Shown here: piece after piece, positions 41,719-55,626 of the stretch
How the letters are laid out: every line of letters begins with the position of its first letter
Position numbering within the stretch: position 1 is the first letter of the stretch
From: Hyperoodon ampullatus
Taxonomy: Eukaryota > Chordata > Mammalia > Artiodactyla > Ziphiidae
Length of the DNA stretch: 64,000 bases
Direction of reading: 5' to 3'
Assembly (NCBI GenBank): GCA_949752795.1
Contig: CATKHW010000061.1
Coordinates: forward strand, 1,302,001-1,366,000
The notes under the pieces: generated by a model
What the model was told of the DNA's origin: nothing
Seen by the model: only the letters and a program-made list of their open reading frames with translations
Databases searched by the model: none
Translations under genes and position numbers: made by a program

Positions 41719-43457
41719 CTGGGAAATTCTTTACAATTCCTTCAGAATCTCTGATGAAACCTGGAATGACCCTATCTACAACGACAGCTGGATGTGGCAT
41801 AATGCTGGACACTTGGGACTGAGAGGATTGGTGAGATTGGGTGAGCAATTGCAGACCCTTTAAAGCAATAATGCATGGCACCCATTCCATGGGTCCCAAC
41901 TCTCCAGGTTGAAGGGAATATTACTACAGTTATAACATGTACGGGAAACCTAGAGAACGGACACACTGTGAATACGAAAGGTTTCTAAAACTCAACGAAT
42001 AGTCCCTCTCCTGGTGCTCCGGGTTGACTTTCCACCTGCTTTACTATCAACCTCCGAACTTGGAGAGACAGCCCCTTTAACCTCCTGGTTCGCACAGGTT
42101 GCCAATTTGGCAGAGGATGAAAGGGAAGAGGGAGAACCAATGAGAGAGTAGCTGTTAGGCATTTGGACGGGCACATATCACGGTAATTTCCCGGCAGGAA
42201 GAAGAATTAACCAAAATCTCAGCCACCCACCAGGAACCAGTATAGGTCCTGAACCAAAATTTTGGACTTGCGGTCAGCTCACCTAAAACGAGTTGAAAAA
42301 TGGAGCTCAGGGGCACAGCAATTCACAAACTGGCCGAGTAATAAAGGACAACTATCGTCCAAAAATCTGTTGAGGGAAGGCAACGAGGCGGACTTGAAAG
42401 CGAGGCAGAATAGCAGGAAACAGATTTCAAGAGGTACGTTGGAATCACCTTTAAAGCACAGGAAGAGGGGCACAACTTCGACAATGATGCACTTGGCCAA
42501 AAAGGGCGTATGCGTTTTCTCCTGAATATATTCAGGAGAAAACGCAAACGCCCTTTTTGGCCAAGCAAGCAAGCGGGCAATGCAAATCTGCACTACAAAG
42601 AAGTATCACTTCCCACCGGTCAAAAGGGACATCCACAAAATGTGTAAAAACCAGAAAGGCAAGACAGGCCCTGGAGAACAGGGAGCCTTGTTATGCTGAT
42701 GGGCGGGATGTAAATTGCCAACTGCCTCTCTGGAGGAGTGCATTGTGTTCCCTAAAACAAGTAAACAACAGAGCTACAGAGCCAAGGGCACATCCAGTCT
42801 AGGGAATATACCTTGGGAAAACTGAAAATCAAAAAGACACAGCCACCCCAAAATTTAGGGCTGCACTGCTTACAAGGACCTCAACTTGGGTACACCTTAA
42901 ATATCCCAGGAAATATAAAAATGGTTCAAAAAATGGTGGTACTTATGTACGATGGAATATCCCTCAGCCATGAAATCAATGTCATAAGACCAGTAGCAGC
43001 AAAATGGGTGGATTCAGGTACGATGATTCTAAGTAAAATAAGTCACACAGAAAAAGAAACTTATCATAAGATATCACTTATGAAGATCCGGTAAACATGG
43101 CTACACTTGAACTGAGTTAGGAAAGAGAACAGTGTCTCACATTTAGAAAACACTCTTATGCCTGCTTAAGGGGGAAGGAGAGGTGAGGTGATGCATAAAA
43201 ACAGAGTTTGATATAAGCACAGGTACCGTTCCAAAAACCAACTATAGAATAGACAAGACCTACACCTTCCTCAGTGAAAGGGACTCAAAACCCCATATTT
43301 CCCGCAGAGGAATATATCTGACTAGTAAGAATCTTAAAACCTATGTATTGATATGTCTCCGTAAGGGAATCAAGTGTGTCTAGACTGGCATAAACATATC
43401 AGCGAGAATCAGCTCGAACCCACTATAAAAAGGAATTTCAAAAATAAATCAAAACAA
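41719..43457 (+). repeat. Satellite monomer 25
   Basis: 1739 bp. Palindrome 42492-42565 with one right-arm change (CGCAAACG). Strong L1 part 42575-43457. First unit carrying AATCAAAAAGACACAG (near 42827), which is closer to intact L1 than the AATCAATAAGACAGAG of units to its left. Confidence 0.95.
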
Positions 43458-45195
43458 CTGGGAAATTCTTTACAATTCCTTCAGGGTCTCTGATGAAACC
43501 TGGAATGACCCTATCTACAACGACAGCTGGATGTGGCATTAGGCTGGACACTTGGGACTGAGAGGATTGGTGAGATTGGGTGAGCAAATGCAGACCCTTT
43601 AAAGCAATAATGCATGGCACCCATTCCATGGGTCCCAACTCTCCAGGTTGAAGGGAATATTACTACAGCTATAACATGTACGGGAAACCTAGAGAACGGA
43701 CACACTGTGAATACGAAAGGTTTCTAAAACTCAACGTATAGTCCCTCTCCTGGTGCTAAGGTTTGACTTTCCATCTGCTTTACTATCAACCTCCCAACTT
43801 GGAGAGACATCCCTTTAACCTCCTGGTTCGCACAGGTTGCCAATTTGGCAGAGGATGAAAGGGAAGAGGGAGAACCAATGAGAGAGTAGCTGTTAGGCAT
43901 TTGGACGGGCACATATCACTGTAATTTCCCGGCAGGAAGAAGAATTAACCAAAGTCTCAGCCACCCACCGGGAACCAGTATAGGTCCTGAACCAAAATTT
44001 TGGACCTGCCGTCAGCTCACCAAAAATGCGTGGAAATATGGAGCTCAGGGGCACAGCAATTCGCAAACTGGCCGAGTAATAAAGTACAACTATCGTCCAA
44101 AAATCTGTTGAGGGAAGGCAACGAGAGGGACTTGGAAGCGAGGCAGAATAGCAGGAAACAGATTTCAAGAGGTACGTTGGAATCGCATTTAAAGCACAGG
44201 AAGAGAGGCACAACTTCGACAATGATGCACGTGGCCATAAAGGGCGTATGCGTTTTCTCCTGAATATATTCAGGAGAAAACGCATACGCCCTTTTTGGCC
44301 AAGCAAGCAACCGGGCAATGCAAATCTGCACTACAAAGAAGTATCACTTCCCACCGGTCAAAAGGGACATCCACAAAATGTGTAAAAACCAGAAAGGCAA
44401 GACAGGCCCTGGAGAACAGGGTGCCTTGTTATGCTGATGGGCGGGATGTAAATTGCCAACTGCCTCTCTGGAGGAGTGCATTGTGTTCCCTAAAACAAGT
44501 AAACAACAGAGCTACAGAGCCAAGGGCACTTCCAGTCTAGGGAATATACCTTGGGAAAACTGAAAATCAAAAAGACACAGCCACCCCAAAATTTAGGGCT
44601 GCACTGCTTACAAGGACCTCAACTTGGGTACACCTTAAATATCCCAGGAAATATAAAAATGGTTCAAAAAATTGTGGTACTTACGTACGATGGAATATCC
44701 CTCAACCATGAAATCAATGTCATAAGACCAGTAGCAGCAAAATGGGTGGATTCAGGTACGATGATTCTAAGTGAAATAAGTCACACAGAAAAAGAAACTT
44801 ATCATAAGATATCACTTATGAAGATCCTGTAAACATGGCTACACTTGAACTGAGTTAGGAAAGAGAACAGTGTCTCACATTTAGAAAACACTCTTATGCC
44901 TGCTTAAGGGGGAAGGAGAGGTGGGGTGATGCATAAAACCAGAGTTTGATATAAGCACAGGTACCGTTCCAAAAACCAACTATGGAATAGACAAGACCTA
45001 CACCTTCCTCAGTGAAAGGGACTCAAAACCCCATATTTCCCACAGAGGAATATATCTGACTAGTAAGAATCTTAAAACCTATGTATTGATATGTCTCCGT
45101 AAGGGAATCAAGTGTGTCTAGACTGGCAGAAACATGGCAGCGAGAATCAGCTCAAACCCACTATAAAAAGGAATTTCAAAAACAAAACAAAAAAA
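43458..45195 (+). repeat. Satellite monomer 26
   Basis: 1738 bp. Palindrome 44230-44303 has left-arm changes (CGTGGCCATAAAGG). Left flank also changed (GACCTGCCG, AATGCGTGG near 43999-44035). A deletion near 43809 (GACATCCCTTT) helps create an accidental 141-codon antisense frame at 43893-44318. Strong L1 part 44313-45195. Confidence 0.95.
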
Positions 45196-46934
45196 CTGGG
45201 AAATTCTTTACAATTCCTTCAGGGTCTCTGATGAAACCTGGAATGACCCTATCTACAACGACAGCTGGATGTGGCATAAGGCTGGACACTTGGGACTGAG
45301 AGGATTGGTGAGATTGGGTGAACAAATGCAGACCATTTAAAGCAATAATGCATGGCACACATTCCATGGGTCCCAACTCTCCAGGTTGAATGGAATATTA
45401 CTACAGTTATAACATGTACGGGAAACCTAGAGAATGGACACACTGTGAATACGAAAGGTTTCTAAAACTCAACGAATAGTCCCTCTCCTGGTGCTCCGGT
45501 TTGACTTTCCATCTGCTTTACTATCAACCTCCCAACTTGGAGAGACAGCCCCTTTAACCTCCTGGTTCGCACAGGTTGCCAATTTGGCAGAGGATGAAAG
45601 GGAAGAGGGAGAACCAATGAGAGAGTAGCTGTTAGGCATTTGGATAGACACATATCACTGTAATTTCCCGGCAGGAAGAAGAATTAACCAAAGTCTCAGG
45701 CCCCCACCGGGAACCAGTATAGGTCCTGAACCAAAATTTTGGACTTGCGGTCAGCTCACCAAAAACGAGTTGAATAATGGAGCTCAGGGGCACAGCATTT
45801 CACAAACTGGCCGAGTAATAAAGGACAACTATCGTCCAAAAATCTGTTGAGGGAAGGCAACGAGGCGGACTTGAAAGCGAGGCAGAATAGCAGGAAACAG
45901 ATTTCAAGAGGTACGTTGGAATCGCCTTTAAAGCACAGGAAGAGGGGCACAACTTCGACAATGATGCACTTGGCCAAAAAGGGCGTATGCGTTTTCTCCT
46001 GAATACATTCAGGAGAAAACGCATACGCCCTTTTTGGCCAAGCAAGCAAGCAGGCAATGCAAATCTGCACTACAAAGAAGTATCACTTCCCACCGGTCAA
46101 AAGGGACATCCACAAAATGTGTAAAAACCAGAAAGGCAAGACAGGCCCTGGAGAACAGGGAGCCTTGTTATGCTGATGGGCGGGATGTAAATTGCCAACT
46201 GCCTCTCTGGAGGAGTGCATTGTGTTCCCTAAAACATGTAAACAACAGAGCTACAGAGCCAAGGGCACTTCCAGTCTAGGGAATATACCTTGGGAAAACT
46301 GAAAATCAAAAAGACACAGCCACCCCAAAATTTAGGGCTGCACTGCTTATAAGGACCTCAACTTGGGTACACCTTAAATATCCCAGGAAATATAAAAATG
46401 GTTCAAAAAATTGTGGTACTTACGTACGATGGAATATCCCTCACCCATGAAATCAATGTCATAAGACCAGTAGCAGCAAAATGGGTGGATTCAGGTACGA
46501 TGATTCTAAGTGAAATAAGTCACAGAGAAAAAGAAACTTATCATAAGATATCACTTATGAAGATCCTGTAAACATGGCTACACTTGAACTGAGTTAGGAA
46601 AGAGATCAGTGTCTCACATTTAGAAAGTACTCTTATGCCTGCTTAAGGGGGAAGGAGAGGTGGGGTGATGCATAAAAACAGAGTTTGATATAAGCACAGG
46701 TACCATTCCAAAAACCAACTATGGAATAGACAAGACCTACACCTTCCTCAGTGAAAGGGACTCAAAACCCCATATTTCCCGCAGAGGAATATATCTGACT
46801 AGTAAGAATCTTAAAACCTATGTATTGATATGTCTCCGTAAGGGAATCAAGTGTGTCTAGACTGGCAGAAACATGGCAGCGAGAATCAGCTCAAACCCAC
46901 TATAAAAAGGAATTTCAAAAACAAAACAAAAAAA
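45196..46934 (+). repeat. Satellite monomer 27
   Basis: 1739 bp. Palindrome 45969-46042 has a change at the very centre (GAATACATTC). Strong L1 part 46052-46934. GATAGACACATATC near 45643 is private. Confidence 0.95.
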
Positions 46935-48671
46935 CTGGGAAATTCTTTACAATTCCTTCAGAGTCTCTGATGAAACCTGGAATGACCGTATCTACAACGA
47001 CACCTGGATGTGGCATAAGGCGGGACACTTGGACTGAGAGGATTGGTGAGATTGGGTGAACAAATGCAGAACCTTTAAAGCATTAATGCATGGCACCCAT
47101 TCCATGGGTCTGAACTCTCCAGGTTGAAGGGAATATTACTACAGTTATAACATGTACGGGAAACCTAGAGAACGGACACACTGTGAATATGAAAGGTTTC
47201 TAAAACTCAACGAATAGTCCCTCTCCTGGTGCTCCGGTTTGACTTTCCACCTGCTTTACTATCAACCTGCCAACTTGGAGAGACAGCCTCTTTAACCTCC
47301 TGGTTCGCACAGGTTGCCAATTTGGCAGAGGATGAAAGGGAAGAGGGAGAACCAATGAGAGAGTAGCTGTTAGGCATTTGGACAGGCACATATCACTGTA
47401 ATTTCCCGGCACGAAGAAGAATTAACCAAAGTCTCAGCCACCCACCGGGAATCAGTATAGATCCTGAACCAAAATTTTGGACTTGCGGTCAGCTCACCAA
47501 AAACGAGTTGAAAAATGGAGCTCAGGGGCACAGCAATTCACAAACTGGCCGAGTAATAAAGGACAACTATCGTCCATAATCTGTTGAGGGAAGGCAACGA
47601 GGCGGACTTGAAAGCGAGGCAGAATAGCAGGAAACAGATTTCAAGAGGTACGTTGGAATCGCCTTTAAAGCACAGGAAGAGGGGCACAACTTCGACAATG
47701 ATGCACTTGGCCAAAAAGGGCGTATGCGTTTTCTCCTGAATATATTCAGGAGAAAACGCATACGCCCTTTTTGGCCAAGCAAGCAAGCGGGCAATGCAAA
47801 TCTGCACTACAAAGAAGTATCACTTCCCACCGGTCAAAAGGGACATCCACAAAATGTGTAAAAACCAGAAAGGCAAGACAGGCCCTGGAGAACAGGGAGC
47901 CTTGTTATGCTGATGGGCGGGATGTAAATTGCCAACTGCCTCTCTGGAGGAGTGCATTGTGTTCCCTAAAACAAGTAAACAACAGAGCTACAGAGCCAAG
48001 GGCACTTCCAGTCTAGGGAATATACCTTGGGAAAACTGAAAATCAAAAAGACACAGCCACCCCAAAATTTAGGGCTGCACTGCTTACAAGGACCTCAACT
48101 TGGGTACACCTTAAATATCCCAGGAAATATAAAAATGGTTCAAAAAATTGTGGTACTTACGTACGATGGAATATCCCTCAGCCATGAAATCAATGTCATA
48201 AGACCAGTAGCAGCAAAATGGGTGGATTCAGGTACGATGATTCTAAGTGAAATAAGTCACACAGAAAAAGAAACTTATCATAAGATGTCACTTATGAAGA
48301 TCCTGTAAACATGGCTACACTTGAACTGAGTTAGGAAAGAGAACAGTGTCTCACATTTAGAAAACACTCTTATGCCTGCTTAAGGGGGAAGGAGAGGTGG
48401 GGTGATGCATAAAACCAGAGTTTGATATAAGCACAGGTACCGTTCCAAAAACCAACTATGGAATAGACAAGACCTACACCTTCCTCAGTGAAAGGGACTC
48501 AAAACCCCATATTTCCCGCAGAGGAATATATCTGACTAGTAAGAATCTTAAAACCTATGTATTGATATGTGTCCGTAAGGGAATCAAGTGTGTCTAGACT
48601 GGGATAAATATGGCAGCGAGAATCAGCTCAAACCCACTATAAAAAGGAATTTCAAAAATAAAACAAAAAAA
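46935..48671 (+). repeat. Satellite monomer 28
   Basis: 1737 bp. Palindrome 47706-47779 perfect. A small deletion at CGTCCATAATCTG near 47571. Strong L1 part 47789-48671. Shares GGCGGGACACTTGGACTG and TTTAAAGCATTAATG with unit 32, four units downstream. Confidence 0.95.
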
Positions 48672-50410
48672 CTGGGAAATTCTTTACAATTCCTTCAGGG
48701 TCGCTGATGAAACCTGAAATGACCCTATCTACAATGACAGCTGGATTTGGCATAAGGCTGGACACTTGGGACTGCGAGGATTGGTGAGATTGGGTGAGCA
48801 AATGCAGACCCTTTAAAGCAATAATGCATGGCACACATTCCATGGGTCCCAACACTCCAGGTTGAAGGGAATATTACTACAGATATAACATGTACGGGAA
48901 TCCTAGAGAACGGACACACTGTGAATATGAAAGGTTTCTAAAACTCAACGAATAGTCCCTCTCCTGGTGCTCCGGTTTGACTTTCCATCTGCTTTATTAT
49001 CAACCTCCCAACTTGGAGAGACATCCCCTTTAACCTCCTGGTTCGCACAGGTTGCCAATTTGGCAGAGGATGAAAGGGAAGAGGGAGAACCAATGAGAGA
49101 GTAGCTGTTAGGCATTTGGACAGGCACATATCACTGTAATTTCCCGGCAGGAAGAAGAATTAACCAAAGTCTCAGCCACCCACCGGGAATCAGTATAGAT
49201 CCTGAACCAAAATTTTGGACTTGCGGTCAGCTCACCAAAAACGAGTTGAAAAATGGAGCTCAGGGGCACAGCAATTCACAAACTGGCCGAGTAATAAAGG
49301 ACAACTATCGTCCAAATATCTGTTGAGGGAAGGCAACGAGGCGGACTTGAAAGCGAGGCAGAATAGCAGGAAACAGATTTCAAGAGGTACGTTGGAATCG
49401 CCTTTAAAGCACAGGAAGAGGGGCACAACTTCGACAATGATGCACTTGGCCAAAAAGGGCGTATGCGTTTTCTCCTGAATATATTCAGGAGAAAACGCAT
49501 ACGCCCTTTTTGGCCAAGCAAGCAAGCGGGCAATGCAAATCTGCACTACAAAGAAGTATCACTTCCCACCGGTCAAAAGGGACATCCACAAAATGTGTAA
49601 AAACCAGAAAGGCAAGACAGGCCCTGGAGAACAGGGAGCCTTGTTATGCTGATGGGCGGGATGTAAATTGCCAACTGCCTCTCTGGAGGAGTGCATTGTG
49701 TTCCCTAAAACAAGTAAACAACAGAGCTACAGAGCCAAGGGCACTTCCAGTCTAGGGAATATACCTTGGGAAAACTGAAAATCAAAAAGACACAGCCACC
49801 CCAAAATTTAGGGCTGCACTGCTTACAAGGACCTCAACTTGGGTACACCTTAAATATCCCAGGAAATATAAAAATGGTTCAAAAAATTGTGGTACTTACG
49901 TACGATGGAATATCCCTCAGCCATGAAATCAATGTCATAAGACCAGTAGCAGCAAAATGGGTGGATTCAGGTACGATGATTCTAAGTGAAATAAGTCACA
50001 CAGAAAAAGAAACTTATCATAAGATGTCACTTATGAAGATCCTGTAAACATGGCTACACTTGAACTGAGTTAGGAAAGAGAACAGTGTCTCACATTTAGA
50101 AAACACTCTTATGCCTGCTTAAGGGGGAAGGAGAGGTGGGGTGATGCATAAAACCAGAGTTTGATATAAGCACAGGTACCGTTCCAAAAACCAACTATGG
50201 AATAGACAAGACCTACACCTTCCTCAGTGAAAGGGACTCAAAACCCCATATTTCCCGCAGAGGAATATATCTGACTAGTAAGAATCTTAAAACCTATGTA
50301 TTGATATGTCTCCGTAAGGGAATCAAGTGTGTCTAGACTGGGATAAATATGGCAGCGAGAATCAGCTCAAACCCACTATAAAAAGGAATTTCAAAAATAA
50401 AATAAAAAAA
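48672..50410 (+). repeat. Satellite monomer 29
   Basis: 1739 bp. Palindrome 49445-49518 perfect. Strong L1 part 49528-50410. GTCCAAATATCTG near 49311 is shared with unit 30. Confidence 0.95.
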
Positions 50411-52149
50411 CTGGGAAATTCTTTACAATTCCTTCAGGGTCTCTGATGAAACCTGAAATGACCCTATCTACAATGACAGCTGGATGTGGCATAAGGCTGG
50501 ACACTTGGGACTGAGAGGATTGGTGAGATTGGGTGAGCAAATGCAGACCCTTTAAAGCAATAATGCATGGCACACATTCCATGGGTCCCAACTCTCCAGG
50601 TTGAAGGGAATATTACTACAGATATAACATGTACGGGAATCCTAGAGAACGGACACACTGTGAATACGAAAGGTTTCTAAAACTCAACGAATAGTCCCTC
50701 TCCTGGTGCTCCGGTTTGACTTTCCATCTGCTTTATTATCAACCTCCCAACTTGGAGAGACATCCCCTTTAACCTCCTGGTTCGCACAGGTTGCCAATTT
50801 GGCAGAGGATGAAAGGGAAGAGGGAGAACCAATGAGAGAGTAGCTGTTAGGCATTTGGACAGGCACATATCACTGTAATTTCCCGGCAGGAAGAAGAATT
50901 AACCAAAGTCTCAGCCACCCACCGGGAATCAGTATAGATCCTGAACCAAAATTTTGGACTTGCGGTCAGCTCACCAAAAACGAGTTGAAAAATGGAGCTC
51001 AGGGGCACAGCAATTCACAAACTGGCCGAGTAATAAAGGACAACTATCGTCCAAATATCTGTTGAGGGAAGGCAACGAGGCGGACTTGAAAGCGAGGCAG
51101 AATAGCAGGAAACAGATTTCAAGAGGTACGTTGGAATCGCCTTTAAAGCACAGGAAGAGGGGCACAACTTCGACAATGATGCACTTGGCCAAAAAGTGCG
51201 TATGCGTTTTCTCCTGAATATATTCAGGAGAAAACGCATACGCCCTTTTTGGCCAAGCAAGCAAGCGGGCAATGCAAATCTCCACTACAAAGAAGTATCA
51301 CTTCCCACCGGTCAAAAGGGACATCCACAAAATGTGTAAAAACCAGAAAGGCAAGACAGGCCCTGGAGAACAGGGAGCCTTGTTATGCTGATGGGCGGGA
51401 TGTAAATTGCCAACTGCCTCTCTGGAGGAGTGAATTGTGTTCCCTAAAACAAGTAAACAACAGAGCTACAGAGCCAAGGGCACTTCCAGTCTAGGGAATA
51501 TACCTTGGGAAAACTGAAAATCAAAAAGACACAGCCACCCCAAAATTTAGGGCTGCACTGCTTACAAGGACCTCAACTTGGGTACACCTTAAATATCCCA
51601 GGAAATATAAAAATGGTTCAAAAAATTGTGGTACTTACGTACGATGGAATATCCCTCAGCCATGAAATCAATGTCATAAGACCAGTAGCAGCAAAATGGG
51701 TGGATTCAGGTACGATGATTCTAAGTGAAATAAGTCACACAGAAAAAGAAACTTATCATAAGATGTCACTTATGAAGATCCTGTAAACATGGCTACACTT
51801 GAACTGAGTTAGGAAAGAGAACAGTGTCTCACATTTAGAAAACACTCTTATGCCTGCTTAAGGGGGAAGGAGAGGTGGGGTGATGCATAAAACCAGAGTT
51901 TGATATAAGCACAGGTACCGTTCCAAAAACCAACTATGGAATAGACAAGACCTACACCTTCCTCAGTGAAAGGGACTCAAAACCCCATATTTCCCGCAGA
52001 GGAATATATCTGACTACTAAGAATCTTAAAACCTCTGTATTGATATGTCTCCGTGAGGGAATCAAGTGTGTCTAGACTGGGATAAATATGGCAGCGAGAA
52101 TCAGCTCAAACCCACTATAAAAAGGAATTTCAAAATTAAAACAAAAAAA
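50411..52149 (+). repeat. Satellite monomer 30
   Basis: 1739 bp. Near-identical to unit 29. Palindrome 51184-51257 with one change (AAAGTGCG). Strong L1 part 51267-52149. Confidence 0.95.
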
Positions 52150-53887
52150 CTGGGAAATTCTTTACAATTCCTTCAGGGTCGCTGATGAAACCTGAAATGA
52201 CCCTATCTACAATGACAGCTGGATGTGGCATAAGGCTGGACACTTGGGACTGAGAGGATTGGTGAGATTGGGTGAGCAAATGCAGACCCTTTAAAGCAAT
52301 AATGCATGGCACACATTCCATGGGTCCCAACTCTCCAGGTTGAAGGGAATATTACTACAGATATAACATGTACGGGAATCCTAGAGAACGGACACACTGT
52401 GAATACGAAAGGTTTCTAAAACTCAATGAATAGTCCCTCTCCTGGTGCTCCGGTTTGACTTTCCATCTGCTTTATTATCAACCTCCCAACTTGGAGAGAC
52501 ATCCCCTTTAACCTCCTGGTTCGCACAGGTTGCCAATTTGGCAGAGGATGAAATGGAAGAGGGAGAACCAATGAGAGAGTAGCTGTAAGGCATTTGGACG
52601 GGCACATATCACTGTAATTTCCCGGCAGGAAGAAGTATTAACCAAAGTCTCAGCCACCCACCGGGAATCAGTATAGATCCTGAACCAAAATTTTGGACTT
52701 GCGGTCAGCTCACCAAAAACGAGTTGAAAAATGGAGCTCAGGGGCACAGCAATTCACAAACTGGCCGAGTAATAAAGGACAACTATCGTCCAAAAATCTG
52801 TTGAGGGAAGGCAACGAGGCGGACTTGAAAGCGAGGCAGAATAGCAGGAAACAGATTTCAAGAGGTACGTTGGAATCGCCTTTAAAGCACAGGAAGAGGG
52901 GCACAACTTCGACAATGATGCACTTGGCCAAAAAGGGCGTATGCGTTTTCTCCTGAATATATTCAGGAGAAAACACATACGCCCTTTTTGGCCAAGCAAG
53001 CAAGCGGGCAATGCAAATCTGCACTACAAAGAAGTATCACTTCCCACCGGTCAAATGGGACATCCACAAAATGTGTAAAAACCAGAAAGGCAAGACAGGC
53101 CCTGGAGAACAGGGAGCCTTGTTATGCTGATGGGCGGGATGTAAATTGCCAACTGCCTCTCTGGAGGAGTGCATTGTGTTCCCTAAAACAAGTAAACAAC
53201 AGAGCTACAGAGCCAAGGGCACTTCCAGTCTAGGGAATATACCTTGGGAAAACTGAAAATCAAAAAGACACAGACACCCCAAAATTTAGGGCTGCACTAC
53301 TTACAAGGACCTCAACTTGGGTACACCTTAAATATCCCAGGAAATATAAAAATGGTTCAAAAAATTTTGGTACTTACATACGATGGAATATCCCTCAGCC
53401 ATGAAATCAATGTCATAAGACCAGTAGCAGCAAAATGGGTGGATTCAGGTACGATGATTCTAAGTGAAATAAGTCACAGAGAAAAAGAAACTTATCATAA
53501 GATATCACTTATGAAGATCCTGTAAACATGGCTACACTTGAACTGAGTTAGGAAAGAGAACAGTGTCTCACATTTAGAAAACACTCTTATGCCTGCTTAA
53601 GGGGGAAGGAGAGGTGGGGTGATGCATAAAACCAGAGTTTGATATAAGCAGAGGTACCGTTCCAAAAACCAACTATGGAATAGGCAAGACCTACACCTTC
53701 CTCAGTGAAAGGGACTCAAAACCCCATATTTCCCGCAGAGGAATATATCTGACTAGTAAGAATCTTAAAACCTATGTATTGATATGTCTCCGTAAGGGAA
53801 CCAAGAGTGTCTAGACTGGCATAAACATGGCAGCGAGAATCAGCTCAAACCCACTATAAAAAGGAATTTCAATAACAAATCAAAAAC
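52150..53887 (+). repeat. Satellite monomer 31
   Basis: 1738 bp. First half near-identical to units 29 and 30. Palindrome 52923-52996 with one CpG-type change (AAAACACATAC). Strong L1 part 53006-53887. Confidence 0.95.
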
Positions 53888-55626
53888 CTGGGAAATTCTT
53901 TACAATTCCTTCAGAGTCTCTGATGAAACCTGGACTGACCCTATCTACAACGACAGCTGGATGTGGCATAAGGCGGGACACTTGGACTGAGAGGATTGGT
54001 GAGATTGGGTGAACAAATGCAGAACCTTTAAAGCATTAATGCATGGCACCCATTCCATGGGTCCCAACTCTCCAGGTTGAAGGGAATATTACTACAGTTA
54101 TAACATGTACGGGAAACCTAGAGAACGGACACACTGTGAATACGAAACGTTTCTAAAACTCAACGAATAGTCCCTCTCCTGGTGCTCCGGTTTGACTTTC
54201 CACCTGCTTTACTATCAACCTCCCAACTTGGAGAGACAGCCCCTTTAACCTCCTGGTTCGCACAGGTTGCCAATTTGGCAGAGGATGAAAGGGAAGAGGG
54301 AGAACCAATGAGAGAGTAGCTGTTAGGCATTTGGACGGGCACATATCACTGTAATTTCCCGGCAGGAAGAAGAATTAACCAAAGTCTCAGCCCCCCACCG
54401 GGAACCAGCATAGATCCTGAACCAAAATTTTGGACCTGCGGTCAGCTCACCAAAAACGAGTTGAAAAATGGAGCTCAGGGGCACAGCAATTCAAAAACTG
54501 GCCGAGTAATAAAGGACAACTATCGTCCAAAAATCTGTTGAGGGAAGGCAACGAGGTGGACTTGAAAGCGAAGCAGAATAGCAGGAAACAGATTTCAAGA
54601 GGTACGTTGGAATCACCTTTAAAGCACCGGATGAGGGGCACAACTTCGGCAATGATGCACGTGGCCAAAAAGGGCGTATGCGTTTTCTCCTGAATATATT
54701 CAGGAGAAAACGCATACGCCCTTTTTGGCCAAGCAAGCAATCGGGCAATGCAAATCTGCATTACAAAGAAGTATCACTTCCCACCGGTCAAAAGGGACAT
54801 CCACAAAATGTGTAAAAACCAGAAAGGCAAGACAGGCCCTGGAGAACAGGGAGCCTTGTTATGCTGATGGGCGGGATGTAAATTGCCAACTGCCTCTCTG
54901 GAGGAGTGCATTGTGTTCCCTAAAACAAGTAAACAACAGAGCTACAGAGCCAAGGGCACTTCCAGTCTAGGGAATATACCTGGGAAAAACTGAAAATCAA
55001 TAAGACAGAGCCACCCCAAAATTTAGGGCTGCACTGCTTACAAGGACCTCAACTTGGGTACACCTTAAATATCCCAGGAAATATAAAATTGGTTCAAAAA
55101 ATTGTTCTACTTACGTACGATGGAATATCCCTCAGCCATGAAATCAATGTCATAAGACCAGTAGCAGCAAAATGGGTGGATTCAGGTACGATGATTCTAA
55201 GTGAAATAAGTCACACAGAAAAAGAAACTTATCATAATTTATCACTTATGAAGATCCTGTAAACATGGCTACACTTGAACTGAGTTAGGAAAGAGAACAG
55301 TGTCTCACATTTAGAAAACACTCTTATGCCTGCTTAAGGGGGAAGGAGAGGTGGGGTGATGCATAAAACCAGAGTTTGATATAAGCACAGGTACCGTTCC
55401 AAAAACCAACTATGGAATAGACAAGACCTACACCTTCCTCAGTGAAAGGGACTCAAAACACCATATTTCCCGCAGAGGAATATATCTGACTAGTAAGAAT
55501 CTTAAAACCTATGTATTGATATGTCTCCATAAGGGAATCAAGTGTGTCTAGACTGGGATAAATATGGCAGCGAGAATCAGCTCAAACCCACTATAAAAAG
55601 GAATTTCAAAAACAAAACAAAAAAAA
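53888..55626 (+). repeat. Satellite monomer 32
   Basis: 1739 bp. Partner of unit 28 in its first half. Palindrome 54660-54733 with one outer change (CGTGGCC). Strong L1 part 54743-55626. From about 54975 it carries the AACTGAAAATCAATAAGAC and AAATTGGTTC variant that starts the dimer block. Confidence 0.95.

Larger units (their letters stand above)
47580..52900 (+). repeat. Run of near-identical single monomers (units 29-31)
   Basis: Sequence repeats at an offset of 1739 bp with few differences: the ORF2-derived frames at 48027, 49766 and 51505 translate identically, and GGGATAAATATGG and ACAGATATAACATG recur. The match fades in the second half of unit 31. This is the simplest form of recent amplification in the window. 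Confidence 0.8.
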
